Assembly: GCA_030765735.1 (NCBI GenBank)
Contig: JAVCBZ010000026.1
Coordinates: 1 to 37,269 of the forward strand
DNA: 37,269 nt
Direction: 5' to 3'
From: Candidatus Susulua stagnicola
GTDB lineage: Bacteria; Omnitrophota; Gorgyraeia; Duberdicusellales; 4484-171
Each line of letters begins with the position of its first letter. Position 1 is the first letter of the stretch. A program made the position numbers and the translations under genes. The notes under the pieces were generated by a model. It worked only from the letters and a program-made list of their open reading frames with translations. It did no database searches and was not told where the DNA came from. Below, in pieces: positions 25,512 to 32,505 of the stretch.

Positions 25512-27340
25512 TGTGTGGGATTTTTGGTTATGTAGGGGAAGGAGCTTCTTTTTCTTCGTTGATCGAGGGACTAGAAAAGTTAGAATACAGAGGTTATGAT
25601 TCTTGTGGTGTAGCTGCAATAGATAATCAAAAACTTTTTCTACAGAAAAGATCTGGCAAAATTCAAAAGTTAAAAGAAAAGTTAGAAGATAAGCTCGACA
25701 AGAAAACCTCTCTTTGTATTTTACATACTCGCTGGGCAACTCATGGTAGACCAAATAAAATTAATGCTCACCCTCATTTAGATCGTAAAAAGAAAATTGC
25801 TCTTGTCCATAATGGGATTATTGAAAATTTTCTTCCTTTGAAAAATCAATTAATTAAAGAAGGTTATACATTTGTCACTGAAACTGATACTGAGGTTATA
25901 GTTTGTTTAATTGAAAAATTTTATAAAAAATCTCTTGAAGCAGGCGTTATTAAGGCAATAAGCAAATTAAAAGGATCATTTGCTTTAGGAGTGATATCTA
26001 TTGACCAACCCGATAGGGTTATTGCTGTTAGGAAAGACAGCCCTTTAATTATTGGCTTAGGTAAAGAAGGAAATTTTTTAGCCTCAGATGTGCCAGCTTT
26101 ACTTTCTTTTACTAAGAAAGCAATTTATTTAAAAGATCAAGAACTAGCAATTTTAGAGAAAAAAACAGTTAGAGTCTTTAATTTTCAGAAAAAAAAGATA
26201 AAGTTAAAAATAGAAGACATTAAAATTAAAAATGAAGAAGCAGAAAAAAAAGGGTATGAGCATTTTATGCTTAAAGAGATTTTTGAGCAGCCGACAGTTT
26301 TGCGCAAAATTTTGTCATCATATTGTAAAGGAAAAAAAATACATTTCCCGAACTTTGAAGATTTTGATAAATATCTAAGGAAAACCAAGAAGATTTTTAT
26401 AACTGCTTGCGGTACGGCTTATCATGCTGGTTATGTAGCTAAATATTTTCTTGAAAAATATTGTAATATTGATGTTGAAATAGACACTTCTTCAGAATTT
26501 CGCTATCGGAAGATTAAACTAAGAAAAGGAGATTTGCTTTTAGCTATTTCACAATCTGGAGAGACAGCAGATACCTTGGCTGCAGTAAGAGAGGCTAAGA
26601 AATGTGGAGTAAAAGTTTTAAGTATTTGCAATGTTTTAGGTTCAAGCTTAGTTAAAGAGAGCGATACAATTATCTTTACTTTAGCTGGTCCTGAAATTGG
26701 TGTTGCTTCAACTAAAGCCTATATAGCTCAGGTTTTTTGTCTTTATCTATTCTCTCTTTATTTAGCTAAGCTCAAAAATGTAACAAAGGATAGAAAAATA
26801 CAAGAGATTTTAAGTGGTCTAAAAAAAACACCGCATTATTTGCAAGAAATTTTAAATGACAGTTCAAAGATTAAAAGGATTGCTAATAAATTTTCTAAAT
26901 TTGGCTCATTTCTATTTTTAGGTCGAGGGATAAATTACCCCTCAGCTTTAGAAGGAGCTTTGAAATTGAAAGAGATTTCTTATATTCCTGCTGAAGGTTA
27001 TCCAGCTGGAGAGATGAAACATGGGCCGATTGCTTTAATTGATGAGTATCGAGCTGTTGTCTGTATTGCTCCTAGAGATAACCTTTATGAGAAGATGGTA
27101 GGCAACATGCAGGAGGTCAAAGCAAGGAAGGGAAAAATTTTAACAATTTTAAATAGCGAAGACAAAGAGGCTAGTACTCTAAGCCGACAAATAATATATA
27201 TACCTAAAATAAAAAATCAAAGTCTAAGCCCTTTTTTAGTGGCAGTAAGTTTGCAATTGTTTGCTTACTATGTGGCCAAGAATAGAGGGTGTGAAATTGA
27301 CCAACCAAGGAATCTTGCAAAATCAGTTACTGTGGAATAG
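25511..27340 (+). CDS. glmS: Glutamine-fructose-6-phosphate aminotransferase
   Basis: Makes glucosamine-6-phosphate for peptidoglycan and lipid A. It has the N-terminal nucleophile Cys (MCGIFGYVG), the glutaminase motif HTRWATHG and LVHNGIIENF, then two SIS isomerase domains (CGTAYHAGYVAKYF, SQSGETADTL, STKAYIAQ), and the family-closing DQPRNLAKSVTVE. 609 residues is standard. The usual upstream glmS ribozyme is not present; the gene is instead coupled to the preceding membrane-protein gene, with GGAG upstream. Confidence 0.97.
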   Translation: MCGIFGYVGEGASFSSLIEGLEKLEYRGYDSCGVAAIDNQKLFLQKRSGKIQKLKEKLEDKLDKKTSLCILHTRWATHGRPNKINAHPHLDRKKKIALVHNGIIENFLPLKNQLIKEGYTFVTETDTEVIVCLIEKFYKKSLEAGVIKAISKLKGSFALGVISIDQPDRVIAVRKDSPLIIGLGKEGNFLASDVPALLSFTKKAIYLKDQELAILEKKTVRVFNFQKKKIKLKIEDIKIKNEEAEKKGYEHFMLKEIFEQPTVLRKILSSYCKGKKIHFPNFEDFDKYLRKTKKIFITACGTAYHAGYVAKYFLEKYCNIDVEIDTSSEFRYRKIKLRKGDLLLAISQSGETADTLAAVREAKKCGVKVLSICNVLGSSLVKESDTIIFTLAGPEIGVASTKAYIAQVFCLYLFSLYLAKLKNVTKDRKIQEILSGLKKTPHYLQEILNDSSKIKRIANKFSKFGSFLFLGRGINYPSALEGALKLKEISYIPAEGYPAGEMKHGPIALIDEYRAVVCIAPRDNLYEKMVGNMQEVKARKGKILTILNSEDKEASTLSRQIIYIPKIKNQSLSPFLVAVSLQLFAYYVAKNRGCEIDQPRNLAKSVTVE

Positions 27341-27355
27341 TAATCGTAAAACAAA

Positions 27356-28126
27356 ATGTTATACATAGTTGCGACTCCAATTGGAAATTTAGAAGACATA
27401 ACTTTAAGAGCTATTCGTGTTTTAGCAGAAGTGGATCTTGTTTTAGCTGAAGATACTCGTAAAACTGGAATGCTTTTAAAGAGGCTAAATATAAACCCCG
27501 TTAAAAGTGCCGAGCTTAAAGAAAAAAAAGGTAATACTTCTAACGGGGTGAAAAAAGAATTATTTAGTTTTTATGAGCACAACGAGACAAGAAAAATGCC
27601 TTTGGTCCTTGAAGAGCTGAGGAAAGGAAGAGACGTTGCGATGGTTTCAAGCGCAGGCACACCAACCATATCAGATCCAGGGTATAAGTTAATAAAAGCT
27701 TGTAGGGAAGAAGGCATCCCAGTTACTTCTTTGCCTGGCCCAAGTAGTATTATTAATTGTTTAGCTTTGTCTTCAATATCTCACGATAAGTTTGTTTTTT
27801 TAGGATACATGCCACGAAAAAAAAGTGCTCAGAAAAAGTTGTTAGAAGAAACAAAAGAATGGGGCATTAATTTAGTGTTTTTTGAATCTCCCTATAGAAT
27901 AATAAAATCATTAAAGTTGATAAAAGAGATTTTAGGAGAAACTAGGGTGGTTATTGGCAGAGAAATGACTAAAAAGTTTGAAGAGGTCCTAGAAGTTGGG
28001 GTAAGTGAAGCTATAGAGCACTTTAGCAGAAAAGCGCCTAAGGGTGAGTTTGTCTTGGTTATAGACAATAGAAAAGCTAAAGAAGCAAGAAAAGCTAAAG
28101 AAGCAAGAAAAGCATTAAAAGATTAA
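27356..28126 (+). CDS. rsmI: 16S rRNA C1402 ribose 2'-O-methyltransferase RsmI, with in-frame insertion
   Basis: SAM-dependent methylase acting on 16S rRNA C1402. The start YIVATPIGNLEDITLRA, LAEDTRKTG, SSAGTPTISDPGYKL, LPGPSSIINCLA and FFESPYRI are typical of RsmI. Between the usual RLNI and LFSFYEHNE lies an extra block of about 22 residues (NPVKSAELKEKKGNTSNGV and flank) bounded by an inverted repeat at 27495-27549. The C-terminus carries a repetitive RKAKEA tail. Both oddities lie outside the catalytic core, so the protein is probably active. No Shine-Dalgarno precedes the ATG. Confidence 0.94.
   Translation: MLYIVATPIGNLEDITLRAIRVLAEVDLVLAEDTRKTGMLLKRLNINPVKSAELKEKKGNTSNGVKKELFSFYEHNETRKMPLVLEELRKGRDVAMVSSAGTPTISDPGYKLIKACREEGIPVTSLPGPSSIINCLALSSISHDKFVFLGYMPRKKSAQKKLLEETKEWGINLVFFESPYRIIKSLKLIKEILGETRVVIGREMTKKFEEVLEVGVSEAIEHFSRKAPKGEFVLVIDNRKAKEARKAKEARKALKD
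27495..27549. repeat. Palindromic element inserted in frame within rsmI
   Basis: ACCCCGTTA (27495-27503) and TAACGGGGT (27541-27549) are perfect complements, 37 nt apart. The span between and around them encodes residues absent from the RsmI core alignment I recall from E. coli. The ends match those of the intergenic palindrome at 24867-24896 except for one base per arm. Confidence 0.65.
28071..28106 (+). repeat. Tandem 18-bp repeat in the rsmI 3' end
   Basis: GAAAAGCTAAAGAAGCAA occurs twice perfectly and a third, partial copy begins at 28107. It encodes an RKAKEA repeat at the end of RsmI, consistent with slippage expansion. Confidence 0.85.
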
Positions 28127-28161
28127 GCCAATATAGAGATTTTTGGCCTATGAGATTTTTC

Positions 28162-28190
28162 TTGACAAAGCACTGAGGATAAGGTATATA
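28162..28190 (+). promoter_or_regulatory. Promoter of the pyr operon
   Basis: TTGACA (28162-28167), a 17 bp spacer, TATATA (28185-28190). It lies just upstream of the PyrR element and drives pyrR-pyrB-pyrC. Confidence 0.75.
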
Positions 28191-28209
28191 TTATGTAGCC
28201 TTTAATTTG

Positions 28210-28231
28210 GTCCGGTGAGGCCAGCAAGGAC
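28210..28231 (+). promoter_or_regulatory. PyrR-binding attenuator element
   Basis: GTCC at 28210 and GGAC at 28228-28231 enclose GGTGAGGCCAGCAA, which matches the PyrR-binding loop (GUCC...AGAGAGGCUxGCAAGGAC in Bacillus pyr leaders). It lies between the promoter and the terminator at 28269, and immediately upstream of pyrR. PyrR with UMP bound is expected to hold this loop and favour termination. The partner antiterminator strand was not mapped. Confidence 0.85.
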
Positions 28232-28268
28232 ATATTATGAGAAAGTTTAAAGAATCTCAAAAAGTGGG

Positions 28269-28300
28269 CCGTTTTAGTATAAAGCTGAAACGGTTTTTTT
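28269..28300 (+). terminator. Attenuator terminator of the pyr leader
   Basis: CCGTTTTAG (28269-28277) pairs with CTGAAACGG (28285-28293), one G-T pair, with a 7 nt loop and then TTTTTTTA. The pyrR ATG follows only a few bases later at 28307, so the start site is immediately behind the terminator. Confidence 0.85.
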
Positions 28301-28306
28301 ATTTTT

Positions 28307-28858
28307 ATGAGTAATAAAAAGGAAATAAAGAAAATACTTTCAAAAGACGATATCAAAAGAACTCTTTATCGTCTAGCTCACCAAATAGTAGAAAAAAGTT
28401 CTTCTTCTGAGGAGATAGCTCTTGTTGGTATCCAGACTCGAGGAGTATATCTAGCCCGTAGAATTCAATCAATAATAAAAGAAATAGAGGGTAAAGACGT
28501 TCCTTTGGGGGTGTTAGATATTACTCTTTATCGAGACGATTTAACTGTTCTTGGGCCTAAGCCAATAGTTAAAGAGACTAAACTTGCTTTTGATTTAAGC
28601 GATAAGGTAGTAATCCTTGTCGATGATGTCCTCTATACTGGTAGAACTGTAAGAGCAGCTTTGAATGAGATTATGGATTTTGGTAGACCAAAAAGAGTAG
28701 AATTTTTGGTTTTAGTGGACAGAGGGTTCAGGGAATTACCGATAAGGGCTGATTATGTAGGTAAAAATATTCCTACTTCACGCCAAGAAGTTGTTGAAGT
28801 TAATTTAGAAGAAAGTGATTGCAACGATGAGGTAGTAGTAATTAAGAACATGGACTAA
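28307..28858 (+). CDS. pyrR: Bifunctional pyr operon regulator / uracil phosphoribosyltransferase PyrR
   Basis: Binds pyr mRNA with UMP and also can convert uracil to UMP. A phosphoribosyltransferase fold with the PRPP loop VDDVLYTGRT (105-114), an N-terminal IKRTLYRLAHQIVEK, GIQTRGVYLARRI (RNA-binding region) and VLDITLYRDDL. The 183 residues are the usual size. The upstream leader contains a matching PyrR-binding element and terminator. No Shine-Dalgarno; pyrB follows after 1 nt. Confidence 0.97.
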   Translation: MSNKKEIKKILSKDDIKRTLYRLAHQIVEKSSSSEEIALVGIQTRGVYLARRIQSIIKEIEGKDVPLGVLDITLYRDDLTVLGPKPIVKETKLAFDLSDKVVILVDDVLYTGRTVRAALNEIMDFGRPKRVEFLVLVDRGFRELPIRADYVGKNIPTSRQEVVEVNLEESDCNDEVVVIKNMD

Positions 28859-28859
28859 T

Positions 28860-29792
28860 ATGGAAGAGTGGCAGAAAAAACATATTTTAGGAATAAAAGA
28901 CTTTAGCCGTCAAGAGATTGAAACTGTGCTTTCTTTGGCAGATTCTTTTAAAGAAATTTCTGAAAGAGAGGTTAAAAAAGTTCCGGCCTTGCGCGGTAAG
29001 ACAATCGTTAATTTGTTTTTTGAGTACTCTACTAGAACTAGGACATCCTTTGAACTAGCCGCAAAACGTTTAAGCGCTGATGTGGTAAATTTTTCATTTT
29101 CTACTAGTAGTTTAACTAAAGGTGAGACCATAGTTGATACTATAAAAAATTTAGAAGCCTACCATCCTGACATAATGATAATGAGAATAGGTGTGGGGGC
29201 TTGTTTAAAGTCTTTTTCCCAATATACACAAGCCTCTCTTATAAATGCTGGAGATGGGAACAATGAACATCCTACTCAAGCCCTGTTAGACATGTTTACT
29301 GTAAAAGAAATTAAGGGAACTTTAGAAAATCTAAATGTTTTAATAGTTGGAGATATAGCCCATTCTCGAGTGGCTCGTTCAAATATTTTTGGATTTCAAA
29401 AATTTTCTTCTAATATTACTGTTTGCGGTCCAACCTCACTTATTCCTTACGAATTTGAAAAAATTGGTGTTAAAGTATCTAATGATTTTGATAAAGAAAT
29501 TGAGTCAGCTGACATCATTATGATGCTTAGGATTCAGAAAGAGAGACAAGGAGCCACCTTTTTTCCTACTTTAAGAGAATATGTTGATAGGTTTAGTTTG
29601 ACACCTCAGAGATTAAAAAAAGCTAAGAAAGATTCTTTAGTTATGCATCCTGGGCCAGTAAATTGGGATGTTGAGATAAGTTCTTCATTAAAGGAAAAAG
29701 TGCATCCTTTAATATTAAAACAGGCTGAAAATGGTTTAGCCATAAGGATGGCGGCCTTATATTTAGTAGGAACAAAAAAAAGAGAAATATGA
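28860..29792 (+). CDS. pyrB: Aspartate carbamoyltransferase catalytic subunit
   Basis: Joins carbamoyl phosphate and aspartate in pyrimidine synthesis. The carbamoyl-phosphate loop reads FFEYSTRTRTSFELAAKRL (STRTRTS), and GETIVDTIKNLEAY, DGNNEHPTQALLDMFT and MHPGPVNWDVEI are conserved. The 310-residue length fits the catalytic chain. No regulatory pyrI gene is in the window. It overlaps pyrC by 4 nt (ATGA). Confidence 0.97.
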   Translation: MEEWQKKHILGIKDFSRQEIETVLSLADSFKEISEREVKKVPALRGKTIVNLFFEYSTRTRTSFELAAKRLSADVVNFSFSTSSLTKGETIVDTIKNLEAYHPDIMIMRIGVGACLKSFSQYTQASLINAGDGNNEHPTQALLDMFTVKEIKGTLENLNVLIVGDIAHSRVARSNIFGFQKFSSNITVCGPTSLIPYEFEKIGVKVSNDFDKEIESADIIMMLRIQKERQGATFFPTLREYVDRFSLTPQRLKKAKKDSLVMHPGPVNWDVEISSSLKEKVHPLILKQAENGLAIRMAALYLVGTKKREI

Positions 29793-31072
29793 AGTTGTTA
29801 ATAAAAAATTCAATTCTAGTTAATGCTAACGAGACAATTAAAGCTAATTTACTTATTGAGAACGGGAAGATAATTAGTATTGGCAAAGATATCAAAGAGG
29901 CTGACAAGGAAATAGATGCCAAAGGTAAGCATATTTTCCCTGGTTTTATTGATTTGCATACTCATTTACGTACTCCAGGTAGAGAAGGGGAAGAAGATAT
30001 CTTAAGTGGTTCGACTGCTGCTGCTAAGGGAGGGTTTACTACAATTCTTTGTACGCCTAATACTGAGCCAGCAATAGATAATGAGGGCTTGGCTAAGTGG
30101 ATAAGAGAAGAAAGTCAAAGCGTTGGCTTAATAGATATTTACCCAATAGGGGCAATAACTATGAACAGAGAAGGAAAGAAACTAACTGAATTTGGAGCCT
30201 TGAAAAAAGCTGGTTGCCTTGCTTTAAGTGATGATGGGGTTTCGGTAGAGGATACTTTAGTCTTAAGACGGGCTTATGAATATGCTAAGATGTTTGATCT
30301 TTTGGTTATTTCACATTGTGAAGATAGTCAGTTATCTCATGGAGGTAGTATGAGGGAGAGTTTTATTTCATCTAAATATGGGATAGCTGGTATTCCTGAT
30401 ATTGCTGAAAGTTTGATTGTTGCTCGCAATATTGAACTAGCTAAATATCTAGGTGCTAGGATTCATCTTGCTCACATAAGTAGTGCTAAAAGCATAGAGA
30501 TAATAAAAAGAGCTAAAAAAGAAGGAGTAAAAGTCACTGCTGAGACTTGTCCACATTATTTTACTCTAACTATTGATGATCTAGAGAGAGAAGGTTTTCC
30601 GGGAAATTATAAAGTTAACCCGCCATTAGGAGATAAAAAAGATCTTATAGCCATAAAAAAAGCTTTAGCAGATGGCACTATTGATTGCATTGCTACTGAT
30701 CATGCTCCACATTCCTTAGCTGAAAAAGAACTACCATTTGAGCTTGCACCATTTGGTTTTATTGGGTTAGAGATGGCTTTTTCCTTAACCAATAGTTATT
30801 TAGTAAAGGATAAAACTCTTAGCTTAGAAGATGTGGCTAATAAACTTTCAACTCAACCAGCAGCTATTGCTAGGTTAGATAAGCGTGGGAAAATCGCACA
30901 AGGCTATATAGCTGATTTAGTTATCACTGATTTAACCAGGAAGTGGAAAGTAGAAGGGAAAAACTTAGCCTCCAAATCTATGAATACACCATTTTTAGGC
31001 CACGAGTTAGAAGGAACGATAGAACAAACCATTAAAAAGGGTAAAGTTATTTATTCCCGCCTTAAAGACTAA
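29789..31072 (+). CDS. pyrC: Dihydroorotase
   Basis: Class I (amidohydrolase) dihydroorotase, converting carbamoyl aspartate to dihydroorotate. The metal-binding FIDLHTHLRTPG, HCEDSQ, AHISSAKS and the catalytic DHAPHS (CIATDHAPHSLAEKE) are seen. The 427-residue length is normal for the PyrC/PyrX branch. It closes the pyrRBC operon. The following gap is 84 nt to a second promoter at 31087. Confidence 0.95.
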   Translation: MKLLIKNSILVNANETIKANLLIENGKIISIGKDIKEADKEIDAKGKHIFPGFIDLHTHLRTPGREGEEDILSGSTAAAKGGFTTILCTPNTEPAIDNEGLAKWIREESQSVGLIDIYPIGAITMNREGKKLTEFGALKKAGCLALSDDGVSVEDTLVLRRAYEYAKMFDLLVISHCEDSQLSHGGSMRESFISSKYGIAGIPDIAESLIVARNIELAKYLGARIHLAHISSAKSIEIIKRAKKEGVKVTAETCPHYFTLTIDDLEREGFPGNYKVNPPLGDKKDLIAIKKALADGTIDCIATDHAPHSLAEKELPFELAPFGFIGLEMAFSLTNSYLVKDKTLSLEDVANKLSTQPAAIARLDKRGKIAQGYIADLVITDLTRKWKVEGKNLASKSMNTPFLGHELEGTIEQTIKKGKVIYSRLKD

Positions 31073-31086
31073 TTTCAATATATCTT

Positions 31087-31115
31087 TTGACACTTTTAGC
31101 TATTGGAGCGATAAT
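31087..31115 (+). promoter_or_regulatory. Strong promoter before a 29-codon ORF
   Basis: TTGACA (31087-31092), a 17 bp spacer, GATAAT (31110-31115): one mismatch to consensus. Its start near 31121 precedes the GGGAG at 31144 and the small frame at 31157. Confidence 0.65.
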
Positions 31116-31156
31116 TTAGAAAAATTAACAACCAAATGTTTTAGGGAGTAAATATT

Positions 31157-31246
31157 GTGTTGATAAGAAAAGTAAGAGATAAGGAGATTGAAGTAATTTC
31201 TGGTTACGGCAGAGAGTATGGTATAATTAATATCTTTGGTGGATAG
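31157..31246 (+). CDS. Possible small peptide gene or decayed gene 5' end (29 aa)
   Basis: A GTG at 31157, preceded by GGGAG at 8 nt, opens a frame that ends at TAG 31244-31246. The product begins MLIRKVRDKEIEVISGYG and ends GIINIFGG. The ending IINIFGG resembles the first strand and glycine turn of TIGR00725/LOG proteins, whose C-terminal part is at 31462-31754, so this may be the remnant 5' end of that gene. The N-terminal half could also be a cupin-like start. Promoter and ribosome site suggest it is expressed. Confidence 0.35.
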   Translation: MLIRKVRDKEIEVISGYGREYGIINIFGG

Positions 31247-31279
31247 ATAAAAGAATAATAAAAATTAATCTAAATAAAA

Positions 31280-31318
31280 GTCCCCGTAGCTTCCACCTAC
31301 GCTAAAGCTACGGTGGAC
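31280..31318. repeat. REP-like hairpin
   Basis: CCGTAGCTT (31284-31292) pairs with AAGCTACGG (31305-31313), and GTCC/GGAC extends it past a one-base bulge, giving a 13 bp stem. There is no T-tract. It sits between the small ORF and tRNA-Arg. Confidence 0.65.
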
Positions 31319-31324
31319 TAATTC

Positions 31325-31368
31325 GACTATATAATTTTTCTGCATTTTTGGCTTGAAAAATTATAGTC
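31325..31368. repeat. Long AT-rich inverted repeat upstream of tRNA-Arg
   Basis: GACTATATAATTTTTC (31325-31340) and GAAAAATTATAGTC (31355-31368) are complements with one 2 nt bulge; the loop is 14 nt. It starts only 6 nt after the preceding hairpin, and its right arm contains the only plausible -10 (TATAGT) for the tRNA. A transposon relic or a regulatory stem are both possible. Confidence 0.6.
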
Positions 31369-31389
31369 TCATTGAGCAACGGATACATT

Positions 31390-31461
31390 GCCCCTTTAGC
31401 TTAACGGATAAAGCACAAGCCTCCGGAGCTTGGGATGGAAGTTCGATTCTTCCAAGGGGCA
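31390..31461 (+). tRNA. tRNA-Arg (anticodon CCG)
   Basis: GCCCCTT pairs with AAGGGGC, discriminator A, no CCA. The anticodon arm CAAGC-CTCCGGA-GCTTG gives CCG (Arg). The T arm is TGGAAGTTCGATTCTTCCA. The following base begins the truncated TIGR00725-type gene remnant; the two touch. Confidence 0.95.
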
Positions 31462-31754
31462 TTAAAAATAAGTTATATCATTCTAGCTCTGAAGCAAAAG
31501 ATGCTAATCAATATGTAGATGTTAAAATTCCTACTGGGTTAGGTTATGCTAGAAATATTTTGGTAGTAAGGGCTTCAGATGCAATAGTCGCTATTAATGG
31601 AGAGAATGGAACTTTGTCAGAAATTGCTTTTGGTCTTGATGAAGAAAAAATAATTGTTGGTATAGAAACTTGGCAAATAAAGGGAGTAAAAAAAGTAAAT
31701 AGTGCTCAGGAAGCAGTGAACTATATAAAGAAAAAGGTGAAAAATGCTAAATAA
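31462..31754 (+). pseudogene. Truncated TIGR00725/LOG-type protein, N-terminal part missing
   Basis: The visible reading frame carries only the C-terminal half of a TIGR00725-type Rossmann protein (related to LOG/lysine-decarboxylase-like family). Conserved parts are ANQYVDVKIPTGLGYARN, SDAIVAINGENGTLSEIAFG (the P-G-G-x-G-T-like box) and a final helix with AVNYIKKK. In full-length relatives about 70 residues with the first Rossmann strands precede this. Here that space is occupied by tRNA-Arg, whose sequence is also open in the same frame but is not protein-like. The gene overlaps the next one by 11 nt. It is likely non-functional unless expressed as a fragment. Confidence 0.65.
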
Positions 31755-32256
31755 AAAAGAAATCAATCATTTAATTAAAGAAAAAAACTTAATTGAGAAT
31801 TATATTAACTTAGATAAACAATTGGCTCCTAATGGCTTTGATTTAACTGTTGGTAAAATTTTTGAATTTGAATCTGCTGGAGACATAGATTTTTCTAACT
31901 CTGAGAGAGTAGTTCCCCAGGGAAAAGAATTGATTCCAGAAAAAATAAAGCAAGAGGATACATGTGGATGGTGGGTGTTACCACAAGGTGCCTACAAAAT
32001 AAGGACCAATGAGGCTGTAAATTTACCTAATAATTTAGCGGCTTTAGGGTTTACACGTACTTCACTTCTTAGAATGGGAGCGCTCACCCAAAATGGGGTT
32101 TGGGATGCTGGCTTTAAGGGTAAGGGTGAATTTATTTTAGTAGTTTCAAACTCAAAAGGAATAAATATTAAACAAAATGCTAGAGTTGTCCAACTAATAT
32201 TTATTGGACTTGAAGAGACAGAAGAGTATCAAGGAATTTTTAAAAATTTAAAGTAA
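31744..32256 (+). CDS. dCTP deaminase / dUTPase-family protein
   Basis: 170 residues with the trimeric dUTPase/dCTP deaminase fold: LAPNGFDLTVGKIFEF, FTRTSLLRMGALTQN (motif 2, usually A-R-S-S-L-x-R-x-G), GVWDAGFKGKGEFIL (motif 3) and RVVQLIFIGLE (motif 4). The order fits Dcd-like or archaeal-type Dut proteins, which keep dUTP low. Which of the two activities it has cannot be decided without checking the catalytic Glu and Arg. The ATG overlaps the preceding truncated gene. Confidence 0.85.
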   Translation: MLNKKEINHLIKEKNLIENYINLDKQLAPNGFDLTVGKIFEFESAGDIDFSNSERVVPQGKELIPEKIKQEDTCGWWVLPQGAYKIRTNEAVNLPNNLAALGFTRTSLLRMGALTQNGVWDAGFKGKGEFILVVSNSKGINIKQNARVVQLIFIGLEETEEYQGIFKNLK

Positions 32257-32268
32257 AAATCGATAAAT

Positions 32269-32505
32269 ATGGATCAAGGGCATTTTGATTATAAGAGTGT
32301 GTCTGAAGAGAGCGAAAGTTTAGATTTTGAAAAGTTAGTTCCTTGCCCACATTGTAATAAACCTATTCCTAACGATGCAACAATGTGTCTTTATTGTGGG
32401 GAAGAGGTTTCTTTTTCTAAAAAAAGTCCCTGGTTTTTAAGCGTAGCCATTATATTAATAATAGTTTTACTATTGTTTTTTCTAAAATCTATTAAAGGGG
32501 GATAA
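32269..32505 (+). CDS. Zinc-ribbon, single-pass membrane protein
   Basis: A 78-residue protein with a zinc ribbon CPHCNKPIPNDATMCLYCG (about 27-45; two C-x-x-C knuckles) followed by one hydrophobic C-terminal helix (SVAIILIIVLLLFFLK) and a short basic end. It is of the common 'zinc-ribbon plus membrane anchor' class with no known role. It is 12 nt after the dUTPase-family gene and abuts mutM directly. Confidence 0.75.
   Translation: MDQGHFDYKSVSEESESLDFEKLVPCPHCNKPIPNDATMCLYCGEEVSFSKKSPWFLSVAIILIIVLLLFFLKSIKGG

Noticed and set aside
31353-31461. Protein start upstream of and through tRNA-Arg for the TIGR00725-type gene
   Set aside because: The translated tRNA has no similarity to the family; the frame is open by chance.
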